From the NCBI GenBank assembly GCA_002280565.1, contig NCEF01000004.1:90258-154257 (forward strand): a stretch of DNA of 64,000 nt, given 5' to 3'. The notes under the pieces are model-generated. The model saw only the letters and a program-made list of their open reading frames with translations. It was not told the origin of the DNA and did not search any database. Of this stretch, positions 46,662 through 55,208 are shown piece by piece. The stretch's first letter is position 1, and each line of letters begins with the position of its first letter. The DNA comes from Sphingomonas sp. 32-66-10. Its GTDB lineage: Bacteria > Pseudomonadota > Alphaproteobacteria > Sphingomonadales > Sphingomonadaceae. The position numbers were made by a program, and so were the translations under genes.

Positions 46662-47516
46662 ATGGCCGAGAAACTGGCATTGGCGAGCGAGAGCGAGGAG
46701 ACGCGCAGCGGCACCGATTGGTGGGGCGAGGCGCGCGGCATCTTTTGGCTGGTGCTCGCCGTGCTCGGCTTTCACAGCCTGGTCGCCAAACCGTTTTATA
46801 TTCCGTCGGAATCGATGATGCCATCATTGCTGGTCGGCGACCGGCTGGTGGTGAGCAAATATCCCTATGGCTACAGCTATGTCACCCCGACCTTCCACAT
46901 CCTGCCGTTCATGCAGGGGCGGTTGTTCGGGAGCCTGCCCGAGCGCGGCGACATCGTCATTCTGACGCCGACCGACGCGCGATCGGACTATATCAAGCGG
47001 GTAATCGGCCTGCCCGGTGACACGGTCGAGATGTATGGCGGCATCCTGTATCTGAACGGACGTCAGGTGCAGCGCGAGAAGCTGGGCATCCGCGCGCTCA
47101 AGGTCGATGGCAATCTGACCTGCGACAAGGATCATTATCCCGGCGCGCTGGGGCGCAACGCGGCGGGTGAGCTGGTCTGCAATGTCGAGATCGTGCGCGA
47201 GACGCTGCCCAACGGCAAAAGCTACGACACGATCGACATCGGGCCGACGCGCGCCGACAATTTTCCTGCCGTGCGCATTCCCGCCGGTCATGTCTGGCTG
47301 ATGGGCGACAATCGCGACAACAGCGCCGACAGCCGGATGTCGCAGGCGCAGCTGGGGCTGGGCGGCGCGGTTCCGGTCGAGAATATCGGCGGCCGGGCGG
47401 AGTTCATCACCTTCAGCCTCGACGGCAGCGCCAGCTGGAACCCGCTGAGCTGGGCGGGATCGTTCCGGTCGGGCCGCGCGGGCACGTCGCTGCACCCCGA
47501 TAGCGCTGCGCAATAA
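46662..47516 (+). CDS. lepB: Signal peptidase I
   Basis: Removes signal peptides from exported proteins at the inner membrane. 284 residues with one N-terminal membrane helix (about 26-44). The catalytic Ser51 lies in FYIPSESMMPSLLVGD and Lys112 in DYIKRVIGLPGD, followed by box D at VPAGHVWLMGDNRDNS-like IPAGHVWLMGDN. A domain II insertion of about 60 residues contains two Cys (LTCDKD, LVCNVE). Ten bases after acpS. The usual followers rnc and era are absent here. Confidence 0.95.
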   Translation: MAEKLALASESEETRSGTDWWGEARGIFWLVLAVLGFHSLVAKPFYIPSESMMPSLLVGDRLVVSKYPYGYSYVTPTFHILPFMQGRLFGSLPERGDIVILTPTDARSDYIKRVIGLPGDTVEMYGGILYLNGRQVQREKLGIRALKVDGNLTCDKDHYPGALGRNAAGELVCNVEIVRETLPNGKSYDTIDIGPTRADNFPAVRIPAGHVWLMGDNRDNSADSRMSQAQLGLGGAVPVENIGGRAEFITFSLDGSASWNPLSWAGSFRSGRAGTSLHPDSAAQ

Positions 47517-47520
47517 GCCG

Positions 47521-48627
47521 ATGGCCAGCGCCGCCGACGAACGCGTCGCCGTCACCCAAGCACCCGGCCCGAACGAGATGCGCGACCCGGTCATGCGCGC
47601 CGAATTGCGCCGCGCATCGGTGTGGTTCGCGCTCGCCGCCGCCGCCGCGCTGGTGGTGCTGCTGATCCAGCCGCTGCTGCTGATCTTTGCGGGCCTGGTG
47701 GTCGCATCGATGCTGGATGGCGGGGCGCGGTTGATCCGGCGCGCGGTGCCGATCCCGCGCGGGCTGGCGCTGACCATCGTCGTGATCGGCGTAATCGCCT
47801 TCATCGGCGGCGTCATCTACCTCACTGGGGTCGAGATCGTCGCGCAGGCCGAGCAATTGCGCATCACGCTGGAGACGCAGGCGATGCGGATCAGTGGGTG
47901 GCTCAGCGGGCTGGGCCTGATGCCGCAGGCGTCCGACCTGAGCGGGCTGGCCAAGGAAGCGCTGGGATCGGTCGGACGACTGACCTCGTTCATCGGCGGG
48001 GCAATCGGGGCGATCGGCAGCTTCTTCCTGATCCTTGTCATCGGCCTGTTCGTGGCGATGGAGCCGCGCCTGTATGAGCGCGGGCTGCAATGGATGGTGC
48101 CGATGGCGTCGCGCGACCAGTTCGCGATCACGCTGGCACGGATGGCGCGGACGATGCGCGTGCTGCTCGCCGGGCGGCTGCTGGGGATGGTGTTCGAAGG
48201 GTTCGTGACGTGGATCCTGCTGTCGATCGCGGGCGTGCCGATGGCGCTGCTGCTCGGCATCCTGACCGGCATGCTCGCCTTCATCCCCAATATTGGGGCG
48301 TTCATCTCGGGCGTTTTGATGGTCGCGGTCGGCTTCAGCGCCGGGCAGACCGAAGGGCTGTGGGCGATCGCAATCTATTTCGGCGTGCAGACGTTCGATG
48401 GCTATGTGCTGTTGCCGCTGGTGGCCAAGCGCACCGTCGACATGCCGCCCGCCCTGACGGTGTCGTCGCAGATTTTGATGAGCACCTTGTTCGGCTTTCT
48501 CGGCCTCGCACTCGCCGATCCGATCGTGGCGATGATCAAGGTGGCGCTGGAGCGGCGGTCCGAACAGGCGATTGAAGCGGGCTATGGCGCGGACGATGCG
48601 ACCGAGACTCAAGGTGAATTGACGTGA
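47521..48627 (+). CDS. AI-2E family transporter (PerM-like)
   Basis: 368 residues with about eight membrane helices. Members include the E. coli autoinducer-2 exporter and sodium/proton antiporters, so the substrate cannot be told. Family features are the early PLLLIFAGLVVASMLDGGARLI helix region, the gap-like cytoplasmic domain at about 120-190, and LLGILTGMLAFIPNIGAFISG, the signature glycine/proline loop. It starts four bases after lepB, and maiA overlaps its stop by four bases. Confidence 0.88.
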   Translation: MASAADERVAVTQAPGPNEMRDPVMRAELRRASVWFALAAAAALVVLLIQPLLLIFAGLVVASMLDGGARLIRRAVPIPRGLALTIVVIGVIAFIGGVIYLTGVEIVAQAEQLRITLETQAMRISGWLSGLGLMPQASDLSGLAKEALGSVGRLTSFIGGAIGAIGSFFLILVIGLFVAMEPRLYERGLQWMVPMASRDQFAITLARMARTMRVLLAGRLLGMVFEGFVTWILLSIAGVPMALLLGILTGMLAFIPNIGAFISGVLMVAVGFSAGQTEGLWAIAIYFGVQTFDGYVLLPLVAKRTVDMPPALTVSSQILMSTLFGFLGLALADPIVAMIKVALERRSEQAIEAGYGADDATETQGELT

Positions 48628-49262
48628 TTCTGTATGATTATTTCCGGTCGAGTGCCGCCTATCGCGTGCGCATCGCGCTCAACCTCAAGGGCGTGACATA
48701 CGAGCGGCGCGAGGTGCATCTGGTGCAAGGCGCGCAGCGCAGCGACGCGCATCTGGCGCGCAACCCGCAGGGCTTTGTCCCTGCGCTCGACATTGGCGAT
48801 GGCCGCATCCTGACGCAGAGCCTGGCGATCATCGAGTGGCTGGATGCCACCTATCCCGAGCCGCGGTTGATCCCGGCCGACCCGATCGCGCGCGCCGATG
48901 CGATGGCACAGGCGCTACTGATCGCCGCCGATATCCACCCGCTCAACAATCTGCGCGTGCTGCGCGCGCTCGAGTCGCGGTTCGGCGCTGACGAGGCAGT
49001 GAAGGGCGATTGGTATCGCCACTGGATCGTCGAAGGCTTTACCGCGCTCGAGGCGCTGGCGGTGGCGAAGGCGGGCGACGGGCCGTTTCTGGGTGGGGCG
49101 GCACCGGGGATCGCCGACGTGATGCTGGTGCCGCAACTGTACAATGCGCGGCGATTCGACACGCCGCTCGACGCGTTTCCGACCTTGCTCTCCGCCGATG
49201 CCGCCGCCTGCGCGCTGGAGGCATTTGCGACCGCCAGCCCCGAGCGGGCGAAGCCGGCATGA
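48624..49262 (+). CDS. maiA: Maleylacetoacetate isomerase (zeta-class GST)
   Basis: Isomerises maleylacetoacetate to fumarylacetoacetate in tyrosine/homogentisate breakdown, using glutathione. 212 residues. The zeta-class active-site motif SSAAYRVRIALNLKG is at residues 9-23, followed by NPQGFVPALDI and LTQSLAIIEWLD in the glutathione-binding half. No other homogentisate genes are nearby, so a different GST role is possible. GTG start overlaps the AI-2E gene stop, and the TonB receptor overlaps its own stop. Confidence 0.9.
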   Translation: MILYDYFRSSAAYRVRIALNLKGVTYERREVHLVQGAQRSDAHLARNPQGFVPALDIGDGRILTQSLAIIEWLDATYPEPRLIPADPIARADAMAQALLIAADIHPLNNLRVLRALESRFGADEAVKGDWYRHWIVEGFTALEALAVAKAGDGPFLGGAAPGIADVMLVPQLYNARRFDTPLDAFPTLLSADAAACALEAFATASPERAKPA

Positions 49263-51298
49263 GGGGCGCTGCCCCGCTGCTGCTCCTTGCCCTGCCCCTC
49301 CCGGTTGCCGCGCAAGAGATCGTGATCGTTGGACAGGGGCTGGACGCGCCGCCGGGCGAAACGGCGCTGGCCACGGTCGAGATCGATCGCGAACGGCTGA
49401 CCGACAGTGCCAGCGGGCGGCTGGAGGATGTGTTGCGCGATGTTGCCGGGGTGGCGCAATTCCGCCGCGCCGATTCGCGCTCATCGCACCCGACCGCCCA
49501 GGGGATTACCCTGCGCGGGCTGGGCGGAAATGCGTCGAGCCGGGCGCTGCTGCTGCTCGACGGGGTGCCACAGGCCGATCCATTCGGTGGCTGGGTGCCC
49601 TTTCCTGCCACGTTGCCGCAGCGGCTGGCGCGAGTGCGGGTGACGCGCGGCGGGGGCAGCGGCTATCATGGCGCGGGTGCGCTCGCCGGGACGGTCGAGC
49701 TGTTCAGCGCCGATGCGCGGACGCTCGGACCAGTGGCGCTGACTGGCTTTTACGGCAGCCGCGACTCGGTCGATCTGGTCGCGACCGGCGGCGCGCGCCT
49801 GAGCGCGGGCGAGGTGACGGCGGCGGTGCAGTTCGCGCGCGGCGACGGGTTCGTGCCGATCGTGGAGGGGCAGCGCGGCGCGGCGGACCGCGCGGCGCCC
49901 TATGAACAAGCGGGCATCGCCTTGCGCGGGGTCGCGCAGATTGCCGCCGGGATCGAGCTGCAGGCGAACCTGTCGGCCTTTTCCGACCGGCGCGATCGCG
50001 GGACCGACTTTACGCCGGTTAATAGCCGCGGCGCCGATGCCAGCCTGCGCCTGATCGGCAGCGGGCGCTGGCGCTGGGCGGCGACCGGCTGGTTGCAGCA
50101 CCGCGATTTCGCCAGCGGCTTTGCCAGCGTCAACGCGGCGCGCAGTGCTGCGAGCCCGACGCTGGACCAGCATATTCCCGCGACCGGCACCGGGCTGCGC
50201 ATCGAGATCGAGCCGCCGCTTGGCAGCGGATGGACGCTGCGGACGGGCGGCGACCTGCGCATGGTCAGCGGCCGCACGAACGAACTCTACAGCTTCGTCG
50301 CGGGCACCCCGACACGCCGCCGCGTGGCCGGGGGCGAGAGCAGCACCGCCGGACTGTTCGCCGATCTGAGCCTGGAACGCGGGGCGCTGACGCTGACAGC
50401 GGGCGGGCGCGCCGATCGCTGGACGATCCGCAATGGTGCGTTGTTCGAGATTCCGCTGGCAGGTGGCGCGCCGCTCAGCGACCTGCGCTATGCCGACCGC
50501 TCGGGCTGGGAGGGCAGCGCCCGGATCGGCACAGCGGTGCGTGCGGTTGACGGCGTCACGCTGCGCGGCTCGGCCTATAGCGGCTGGCGGCTGCCCACGC
50601 TCAACGAACTCTACCGCCCGTTCCGCGCCGGGACGGATGCGACCGCAGCCAACCCGCTGCTGTCGCCCGAACGGCTGCGCGGGGCGGAGATCGGGATCGA
50701 TTTGACCCCCGCTCCCGGCTTCAGCCTGCGCGCGACCGGCTTTCTCAACCGGCTCGACGATGCAATCGGCAATGTGACCCTGGCCAGTGGGCCGGGGACA
50801 TTTCCCGGCGTCGGATTCGTTGCCGCGGGCGGTGCCTATCGCGCGCGGCAGAATCTCGATGCGATCGAATCGCGCGGGGTGGAGGTTGATCTTGGCTGGC
50901 AGAGCGGGCCGTGGCGTGCCGGAGCCTCGTGGGCCTATACCGACGCACGGGTAATGGCGTCAGGAGCCGCCGCGCCGCTGGACGGACGACGCCCAGCACA
51001 GACTGCGCCGCATCAGCTTTCAGCGCATCTTGGCTATAGCGGCGAGCGGCTGAGCGTTGCGGGGACCGCGCGCTATGTCGCGGCGCAGTTCGAGGACGAC
51101 CTCAACGTGCGCGCGCTGGCGGACGCGCTGACGTTCGACGCCGTTCTGCGCGTACCGGTGGCGAAGGGCTTTGCGATCGAGGCGCGGGGCGAGAACCTGA
51201 CCGATGCGCGGATCGAAACGGGGGTCAGCGGCACCGGCGTCGTCGAACGCGCCAGTCCGCGCACGCTGTGGATCGGGTTCAGCTACCGCCCCCGCTGA
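49259..51298 (+). CDS. TonB-dependent outer-membrane receptor
   Basis: 679 residues. A short signal peptide ends at LPVAAQ, followed by a TonB-box-like EIVIVGQ, the plug domain (LEDVLRDVAGVAQFRR...QGITLRGLGGNASSRALLLLDGVPQADPFGGWV), and a 22-strand barrel to the end (SPRTLWIGFSYRPR). The plug most resembles small-ligand receptors of the BtuB/vitamin type; the ligand is unknown. No cobalamin riboswitch or Fur box precedes it: the ATG lies inside the maiA stop, so expression follows that operon. The 3' end overlaps the converging GT4 gene by 16 bases. Confidence 0.9.
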   Translation: MRGAAPLLLLALPLPVAAQEIVIVGQGLDAPPGETALATVEIDRERLTDSASGRLEDVLRDVAGVAQFRRADSRSSHPTAQGITLRGLGGNASSRALLLLDGVPQADPFGGWVPFPATLPQRLARVRVTRGGGSGYHGAGALAGTVELFSADARTLGPVALTGFYGSRDSVDLVATGGARLSAGEVTAAVQFARGDGFVPIVEGQRGAADRAAPYEQAGIALRGVAQIAAGIELQANLSAFSDRRDRGTDFTPVNSRGADASLRLIGSGRWRWAATGWLQHRDFASGFASVNAARSAASPTLDQHIPATGTGLRIEIEPPLGSGWTLRTGGDLRMVSGRTNELYSFVAGTPTRRRVAGGESSTAGLFADLSLERGALTLTAGGRADRWTIRNGALFEIPLAGGAPLSDLRYADRSGWEGSARIGTAVRAVDGVTLRGSAYSGWRLPTLNELYRPFRAGTDATAANPLLSPERLRGAEIGIDLTPAPGFSLRATGFLNRLDDAIGNVTLASGPGTFPGVGFVAAGGAYRARQNLDAIESRGVEVDLGWQSGPWRAGASWAYTDARVMASGAAAPLDGRRPAQTAPHQLSAHLGYSGERLSVAGTARYVAAQFEDDLNVRALADALTFDAVLRVPVAKGFAIEARGENLTDARIETGVSGTGVVERASPRTLWIGFSYRPR

Positions 51299-52374
51299 GC
51301 CACCAGGCGGTCGAACAGCTCCAGATAGGCCGAGATCGGCTCCGGTCCCTCTTCGACCAACGGCTCGGGCCGTTGGCGTCCGGGCATCAGCCAATGGTTG
51401 AGCGCACCGACCAGCCGCGCGCGATCGCCCGGCGGCACGACCGATCCGCGCGAGGCGCAGTTGATCAGCTCATGGATCGCGACGCTCGAATCGGTGGCGA
51501 CGATCGGCGTGCCAGCGGCAAGCGCCTCCCGCACCACGCCCGGCACGCCTTCGAATTCGGAGGTGAGCGCAACGACATCGGCGCGCGCGATCACCGGCAG
51601 CGGGTCGGGCGCATGGCCGGGCATCGACACACGGTCCGCCAGGCCGAGTCGCTCGACCAGCCGCTCGAGCTGTTCGCGCTCCTCACCTTCGCCCAGGATG
51701 AGCAGCTTGACGGTCGGATCGGCAAGGCGCGGTATCGCCGCGATCAGCCGTTCCCATTTCTTTTGAGGTGCGAGCCGCCCGACGCCGAGGATGAAGCGCC
51801 CTTCCGGCAACTGCGGCAGCGGTGCGCCGGGGATCGGCACGGCTGGCGGATTGGGAATGACGACCACCTGCGCAGGGTCGACGCGCATCTCCCGTACCGC
51901 CTCTGCCCCCGTCGCCGGGGTCATGGCGACGACCGCGTCGAGGAACGACGGGTGCATGCGCAGCCACAGCGCATAGCCAAGTCCCACCGCGCGCGGCAGA
52001 TCGGGGCGGATCAGCGTATTGGACACCTGCGCCGCCATCGGCGGGCACGCCTTGCCCAACCGCCGCTTCAGCCAGAATGCCGCCGCCGTGTAATGGTTGC
52101 CGGGGCAGAAGATCGCATCGGGCCGCACCTCCCGCACGATATCGGCAATCCCGAACATCGCCCGATAGCGCGCGTCGCCCAGTTCGCGCACCTCGACATT
52201 GGGCGGAATCTCATGCGCCAGCGCACCGCGCGCATCGCCGATCACCAACGTCACGCGACGGCCGGCTTCGGCCCAGCCGTTCGCCATACGCATCATGGCA
52301 CGCTCCACCCCGCCCCCTTTCAGGGTCTGGGCAAAGCTGAGGATATGGGTGGCGGTTTGATTTGGTTGGGGCAT
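51283..52374 (-). CDS. GT4-family glycosyltransferase
   Basis: 363 residues of GT-B fold. The N-terminal domain has FAQTLKGGGVERAMMRMANGW, the acceptor-side glycine loop. The donor half has VVVIPNPP, GVGRLAPQKKWERLI and the EX7E motif SEFEGVPGVVREALAAG. Retaining enzyme for a surface glycan or glycolipid; donor sugar unknown. I chose ATG 52374; the frame is open to 52464 and a GGAAAGG site favours ATG 52455, giving 27 more residues, so the start is uncertain. Divergent from the flippase-like gene. Confidence 0.85.
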   Translation of the reverse strand: MPQPNQTATHILSFAQTLKGGGVERAMMRMANGWAEAGRRVTLVIGDARGALAHEIPPNVEVRELGDARYRAMFGIADIVREVRPDAIFCPGNHYTAAAFWLKRRLGKACPPMAAQVSNTLIRPDLPRAVGLGYALWLRMHPSFLDAVVAMTPATGAEAVREMRVDPAQVVVIPNPPAVPIPGAPLPQLPEGRFILGVGRLAPQKKWERLIAAIPRLADPTVKLLILGEGEEREQLERLVERLGLADRVSMPGHAPDPLPVIARADVVALTSEFEGVPGVVREALAAGTPIVATDSSVAIHELINCASRGSVVPPGDRARLVGALNHWLMPGRQRPEPLVEEGPEPISAYLELFDRLVAQRGR

Positions 52375-52548
52375 GGGCTTGCAGCGTGCCTTGTTAAAGC
52401 CCAAATCAACCCGCGTTGAAACCATAATCTCGGGCCAGTGCGAGCCCACTTGCATAGCGGCCACCTTTCCGAGACATGTTGCACCTTGAACGGGCTACGA
52501 GCAGGGGTTGCCTGATTGGCTGATGTGGAACCGCCAGGAGCGCAATCC

Positions 52549-53478
52549 TTGACGACCGATACGCTTCCCGGTGCCGCGCCCAAGCCGGTCGTCGCGGAAC
52601 TCGCCGAACTCGAACCGATCGCCAAGATCCGGCGGCGCTGGCCGACCTGGCTCGGTGCGGTGCTGTCGATCCTGATGGTGGTCGGGATCGGGTATGAGCT
52701 GCTGGACAAGGGGCTGGCCGGGCTGACCCGCACCGCACCGGCCAGCTGGCTGTTCTACCTGATCTTCGTCCTGCGCTACATGGTCGGACCGACCTTTGAC
52801 TTCATCATCTATCGCCGCCTGTGGAATATCCCGTGGTCGGGCATGATCGCGCTGAACCGCAAGCGGATCGCAAACGATGTCGTGCTCGGCTATTCGGGCG
52901 AGGCCTATTTCTACGCCTGGGCGCGGCAGCGGACCAAGATGGTGGCGGCACCGTTCGGCGCGGTGAAGGACGTCTCGATCCTGTCCGCGCTAGCGGGCAA
53001 TGCGATCACCTTGCTGCTCGTCGCCATCGCGCTGCCGCTGGCGACCGAGATGCTGAGCCCGGCGGAGTTCAAAACCGGAGTGATCTCGGCCGCCGTGGTA
53101 CTCGGCATGTCGCTGCCCTTCCTGTTGCTGTCGCGCCGCGTCTTCTCGCTCGGCCGCAAGGATCTGTGGCAGGTGTTCGGAATCCATGTCGCGCGCCTGC
53201 TTGCCGATTCGCTGTTGATTGCCGTGGCCTGGGCCGTGGCGCTGCCCGGCGTGGGCTTTGGCACCTGGGTCCTGCTGGCGGCCGCACGCATGCTGGTGTC
53301 GCGCCTGCCGCTGATCCCCAGCCAGGACGTGGTCTTTGCGAGCTTTGCCATTTTGCTGATCGGACGCGGCGACGCACTGACCGAGATGCTGTCGTTCATG
53401 GCAGCGCTCACTTTGCTGTTCCATGCTGTACTGATCGCAGGATTCGGCCTGCTTGGCTTGTTTAGGAAGGACCTATGA
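52549..53478 (+). CDS. Flippase-like integral membrane protein
   Basis: About 309 residues with seven or more hydrophobic helices. The pattern resembles the UPF0104/lysylphosphatidylglycerol-synthase membrane family often encoded with glycosyltransferases, with RLADSLL and RMLVSRLPLIPSQDV typical of that family's last helices. No ATG fits the start: TTG 52549 has AGGAG at good spacing and is preferred; TTG 52516 and GTG 52525 are alternatives. The DUF2141 gene starts inside its stop. Probable role: moving a lipid-linked substrate. Confidence 0.7.
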   Translation: MTTDTLPGAAPKPVVAELAELEPIAKIRRRWPTWLGAVLSILMVVGIGYELLDKGLAGLTRTAPASWLFYLIFVLRYMVGPTFDFIIYRRLWNIPWSGMIALNRKRIANDVVLGYSGEAYFYAWARQRTKMVAAPFGAVKDVSILSALAGNAITLLLVAIALPLATEMLSPAEFKTGVISAAVVLGMSLPFLLLSRRVFSLGRKDLWQVFGIHVARLLADSLLIAVAWAVALPGVGFGTWVLLAAARMLVSRLPLIPSQDVVFASFAILLIGRGDALTEMLSFMAALTLLFHAVLIAGFGLLGLFRKDL

Positions 53479-54020
53479 CCATCCCCCGCTTCGTCCGTTT
53501 CGCAGCCCCGCTTTCGCTCGCCCTGATCGCCGCTGTTGCCTGGCCCAGCGCCGCATCGGCGCAGGCCGCGATCGGCGAGGATGCCGCCGCCTGTGCCGCC
53601 GGCAATGAACCGGCGCTGCGCGTCACTGTACAGGGGATCAAGGACCGCACCGGGCGGCTGAAGCTGGAACTCTATCCGGCGGTCGAGGGCGATTATCTGC
53701 GCGACGACCATGTGCTGGTGAAGGAAGGCAAGCTGTTCCACCGCAGCTTTGCCACGACGCCCAAGTCCGGCAATATCGTGCTGTGCATCAAGGCGCCGCG
53801 CCCGGGCCGCTATGCGCTGTTCCTGACCCATGATCGCGATGGGGCGAACAAGTTCAATATCTGGAAGGACGGCGCCGGCGTGCCCAGCAACCGCAAGCTG
53901 GGGCGCAGCAAGCCCAAGCTGGCCGACGGTATCGTCAACGTCGGCGCGGCCGCCACCCCGATCACGATCAAGCTGCAATATGTGCGGGGTCTGTCCGGCT
54001 TTTCCCCCAGCGGGGGCTGA
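53475..54020 (+). CDS. DUF2141 secreted protein
   Basis: 181 residues. A signal peptide of about 30 residues ends at ASAQA. The mature domain matches DUF2141, a small beta-sandwich family: VTVQGIKDRTGRLKLELYP, then PRPGRYALFLTHDRDGANKFN and GVPSNRK. Function unknown. ATG overlaps the preceding stop (ATGA), so it is translationally coupled to the flippase-like gene, and a GT4 gene follows six bases later. Confidence 0.85.
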   Translation: MTIPRFVRFAAPLSLALIAAVAWPSAASAQAAIGEDAAACAAGNEPALRVTVQGIKDRTGRLKLELYPAVEGDYLRDDHVLVKEGKLFHRSFATTPKSGNIVLCIKAPRPGRYALFLTHDRDGANKFNIWKDGAGVPSNRKLGRSKPKLADGIVNVGAAATPITIKLQYVRGLSGFSPSGG

Positions 54021-54026
54021 ACGCCG

Positions 54027-55208
54027 GTGCGGATCGTCGACGTCAACGAATATTATTCACCGACCGGCGGCGGCGTCCGCACCTATCTCGACCGCAAGGT
54101 GCGGATCATGGCGGAGCTTGGCCATGAGCTCATCGTCATCGCCCCGTTCCATGAGGACCGGGTCGAGGATCGGCCCGATGGCGGCCGCATCTATTGGGTC
54201 AAGTCACCCCCGCTGATCCTCGACCGCAATTACTGGCTGTTCAACGATCCGGGCGCGGTCACCCGGCTGCTCGACCAGCTCCGGCCCGACGTGGTGGAGA
54301 ACAGCTCGCCCTGGCGCCCTGCCTGGTTCATCGGCGACTGGCGGGGCGATACGCTGAAGATCTTTTTCGCGCACAACGACAATATGGGTGCCTATCCGCA
54401 CCGCTGGCTGGAGGGGGTTGCCAGCCCCGAGCGGATCGAACGGATCTTTGGCTGGTACACCCGCTATATGGACAAGTTCCTGGGCAAATATGATGCGTTC
54501 GTGACCAACGGTCCAGCGCTGGCCAAGCGCTATCGGGCGCGCGGGCTGCACGTCGACGCTGCCATGCCGCTGGGCATCGATCGCAACCATTTCTCGCCCG
54601 ACCTGCGCGACGAGGCGCTGCGCGCATCGATGCTCGCGCAGCTCGACCTGCCGCCCGAGGGGCATTTGCTGATCGGCCTGGGCCGTCATCACAAGGAAAA
54701 GCGCTGGCCGCTGGTGATTGACGCCGTGCAGGCGGCGGGCGCGGAGATGCCGGTGGGCCTGATGCTGCTGGGTCAGGGGCCGCAGAGCGAGGCGCTGGAG
54801 CGACAGATCGGGGGCAACCGCCATATCCGCCTGTTCCGCCCCGTCTATGACCGCGACCGGTTCAGCCGCATCCTCGCCAGTGCCGACGCGTTCATCCATG
54901 GATCGGATCAGGAGCCGTTCGGGCTGGTGGCAAGCGAGGCGCTGGCGAGCGGGCTGCCGCTGATCGTGCCCGACGAGGGGGGCTGCGCCGAAGTCGCGGA
55001 CCCGGCCTTTGCCGAAACCTATCGCGCGCGCGATGCTCGCTCCTGTGCGGACGCGATCCAGCGGCTGTTCGCGCGCGACCCGGTGACGCTGCGCGCCGCC
55101 GCGCACCACGCGGCGGGCGAGGTGCTGTCCGACCGCGATCATGCGATCGCGCTGGTCGAGCTTTATTCGCGCTGGCTGGCCGAGCCGCCGCGCGGCATCA
55201 GGGCGTGA
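54027..55208 (+). CDS. GT4-family glycosyltransferase
   Basis: 393 residues, GT-B fold. N-terminal MRIVDVNEYYSPTGGGVRTYLDRKV with the glycine-rich acceptor loop; middle IGLGRHHKEKRWPLVIDAV; donor motif HGSDQEPFGLVASEALASGLPLIVPDEGG, the EX7E region. Probably builds an exopolysaccharide or glycolipid. GTG start six bases after the DUF2141 stop. Its 3' end overlaps the converging membrane glycosyltransferase by 11 bases. Confidence 0.88.
   Translation: MRIVDVNEYYSPTGGGVRTYLDRKVRIMAELGHELIVIAPFHEDRVEDRPDGGRIYWVKSPPLILDRNYWLFNDPGAVTRLLDQLRPDVVENSSPWRPAWFIGDWRGDTLKIFFAHNDNMGAYPHRWLEGVASPERIERIFGWYTRYMDKFLGKYDAFVTNGPALAKRYRARGLHVDAAMPLGIDRNHFSPDLRDEALRASMLAQLDLPPEGHLLIGLGRHHKEKRWPLVIDAVQAAGAEMPVGLMLLGQGPQSEALERQIGGNRHIRLFRPVYDRDRFSRILASADAFIHGSDQEPFGLVASEALASGLPLIVPDEGGCAEVADPAFAETYRARDARSCADAIQRLFARDPVTLRAAAHHAAGEVLSDRDHAIALVELYSRWLAEPPRGIRA

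Noticed and set aside
49259-49262. Cobalamin riboswitch for the BtuB-like TonB receptor
   Set aside because: The receptor start lies inside the maiA stop codon, so no leader exists.
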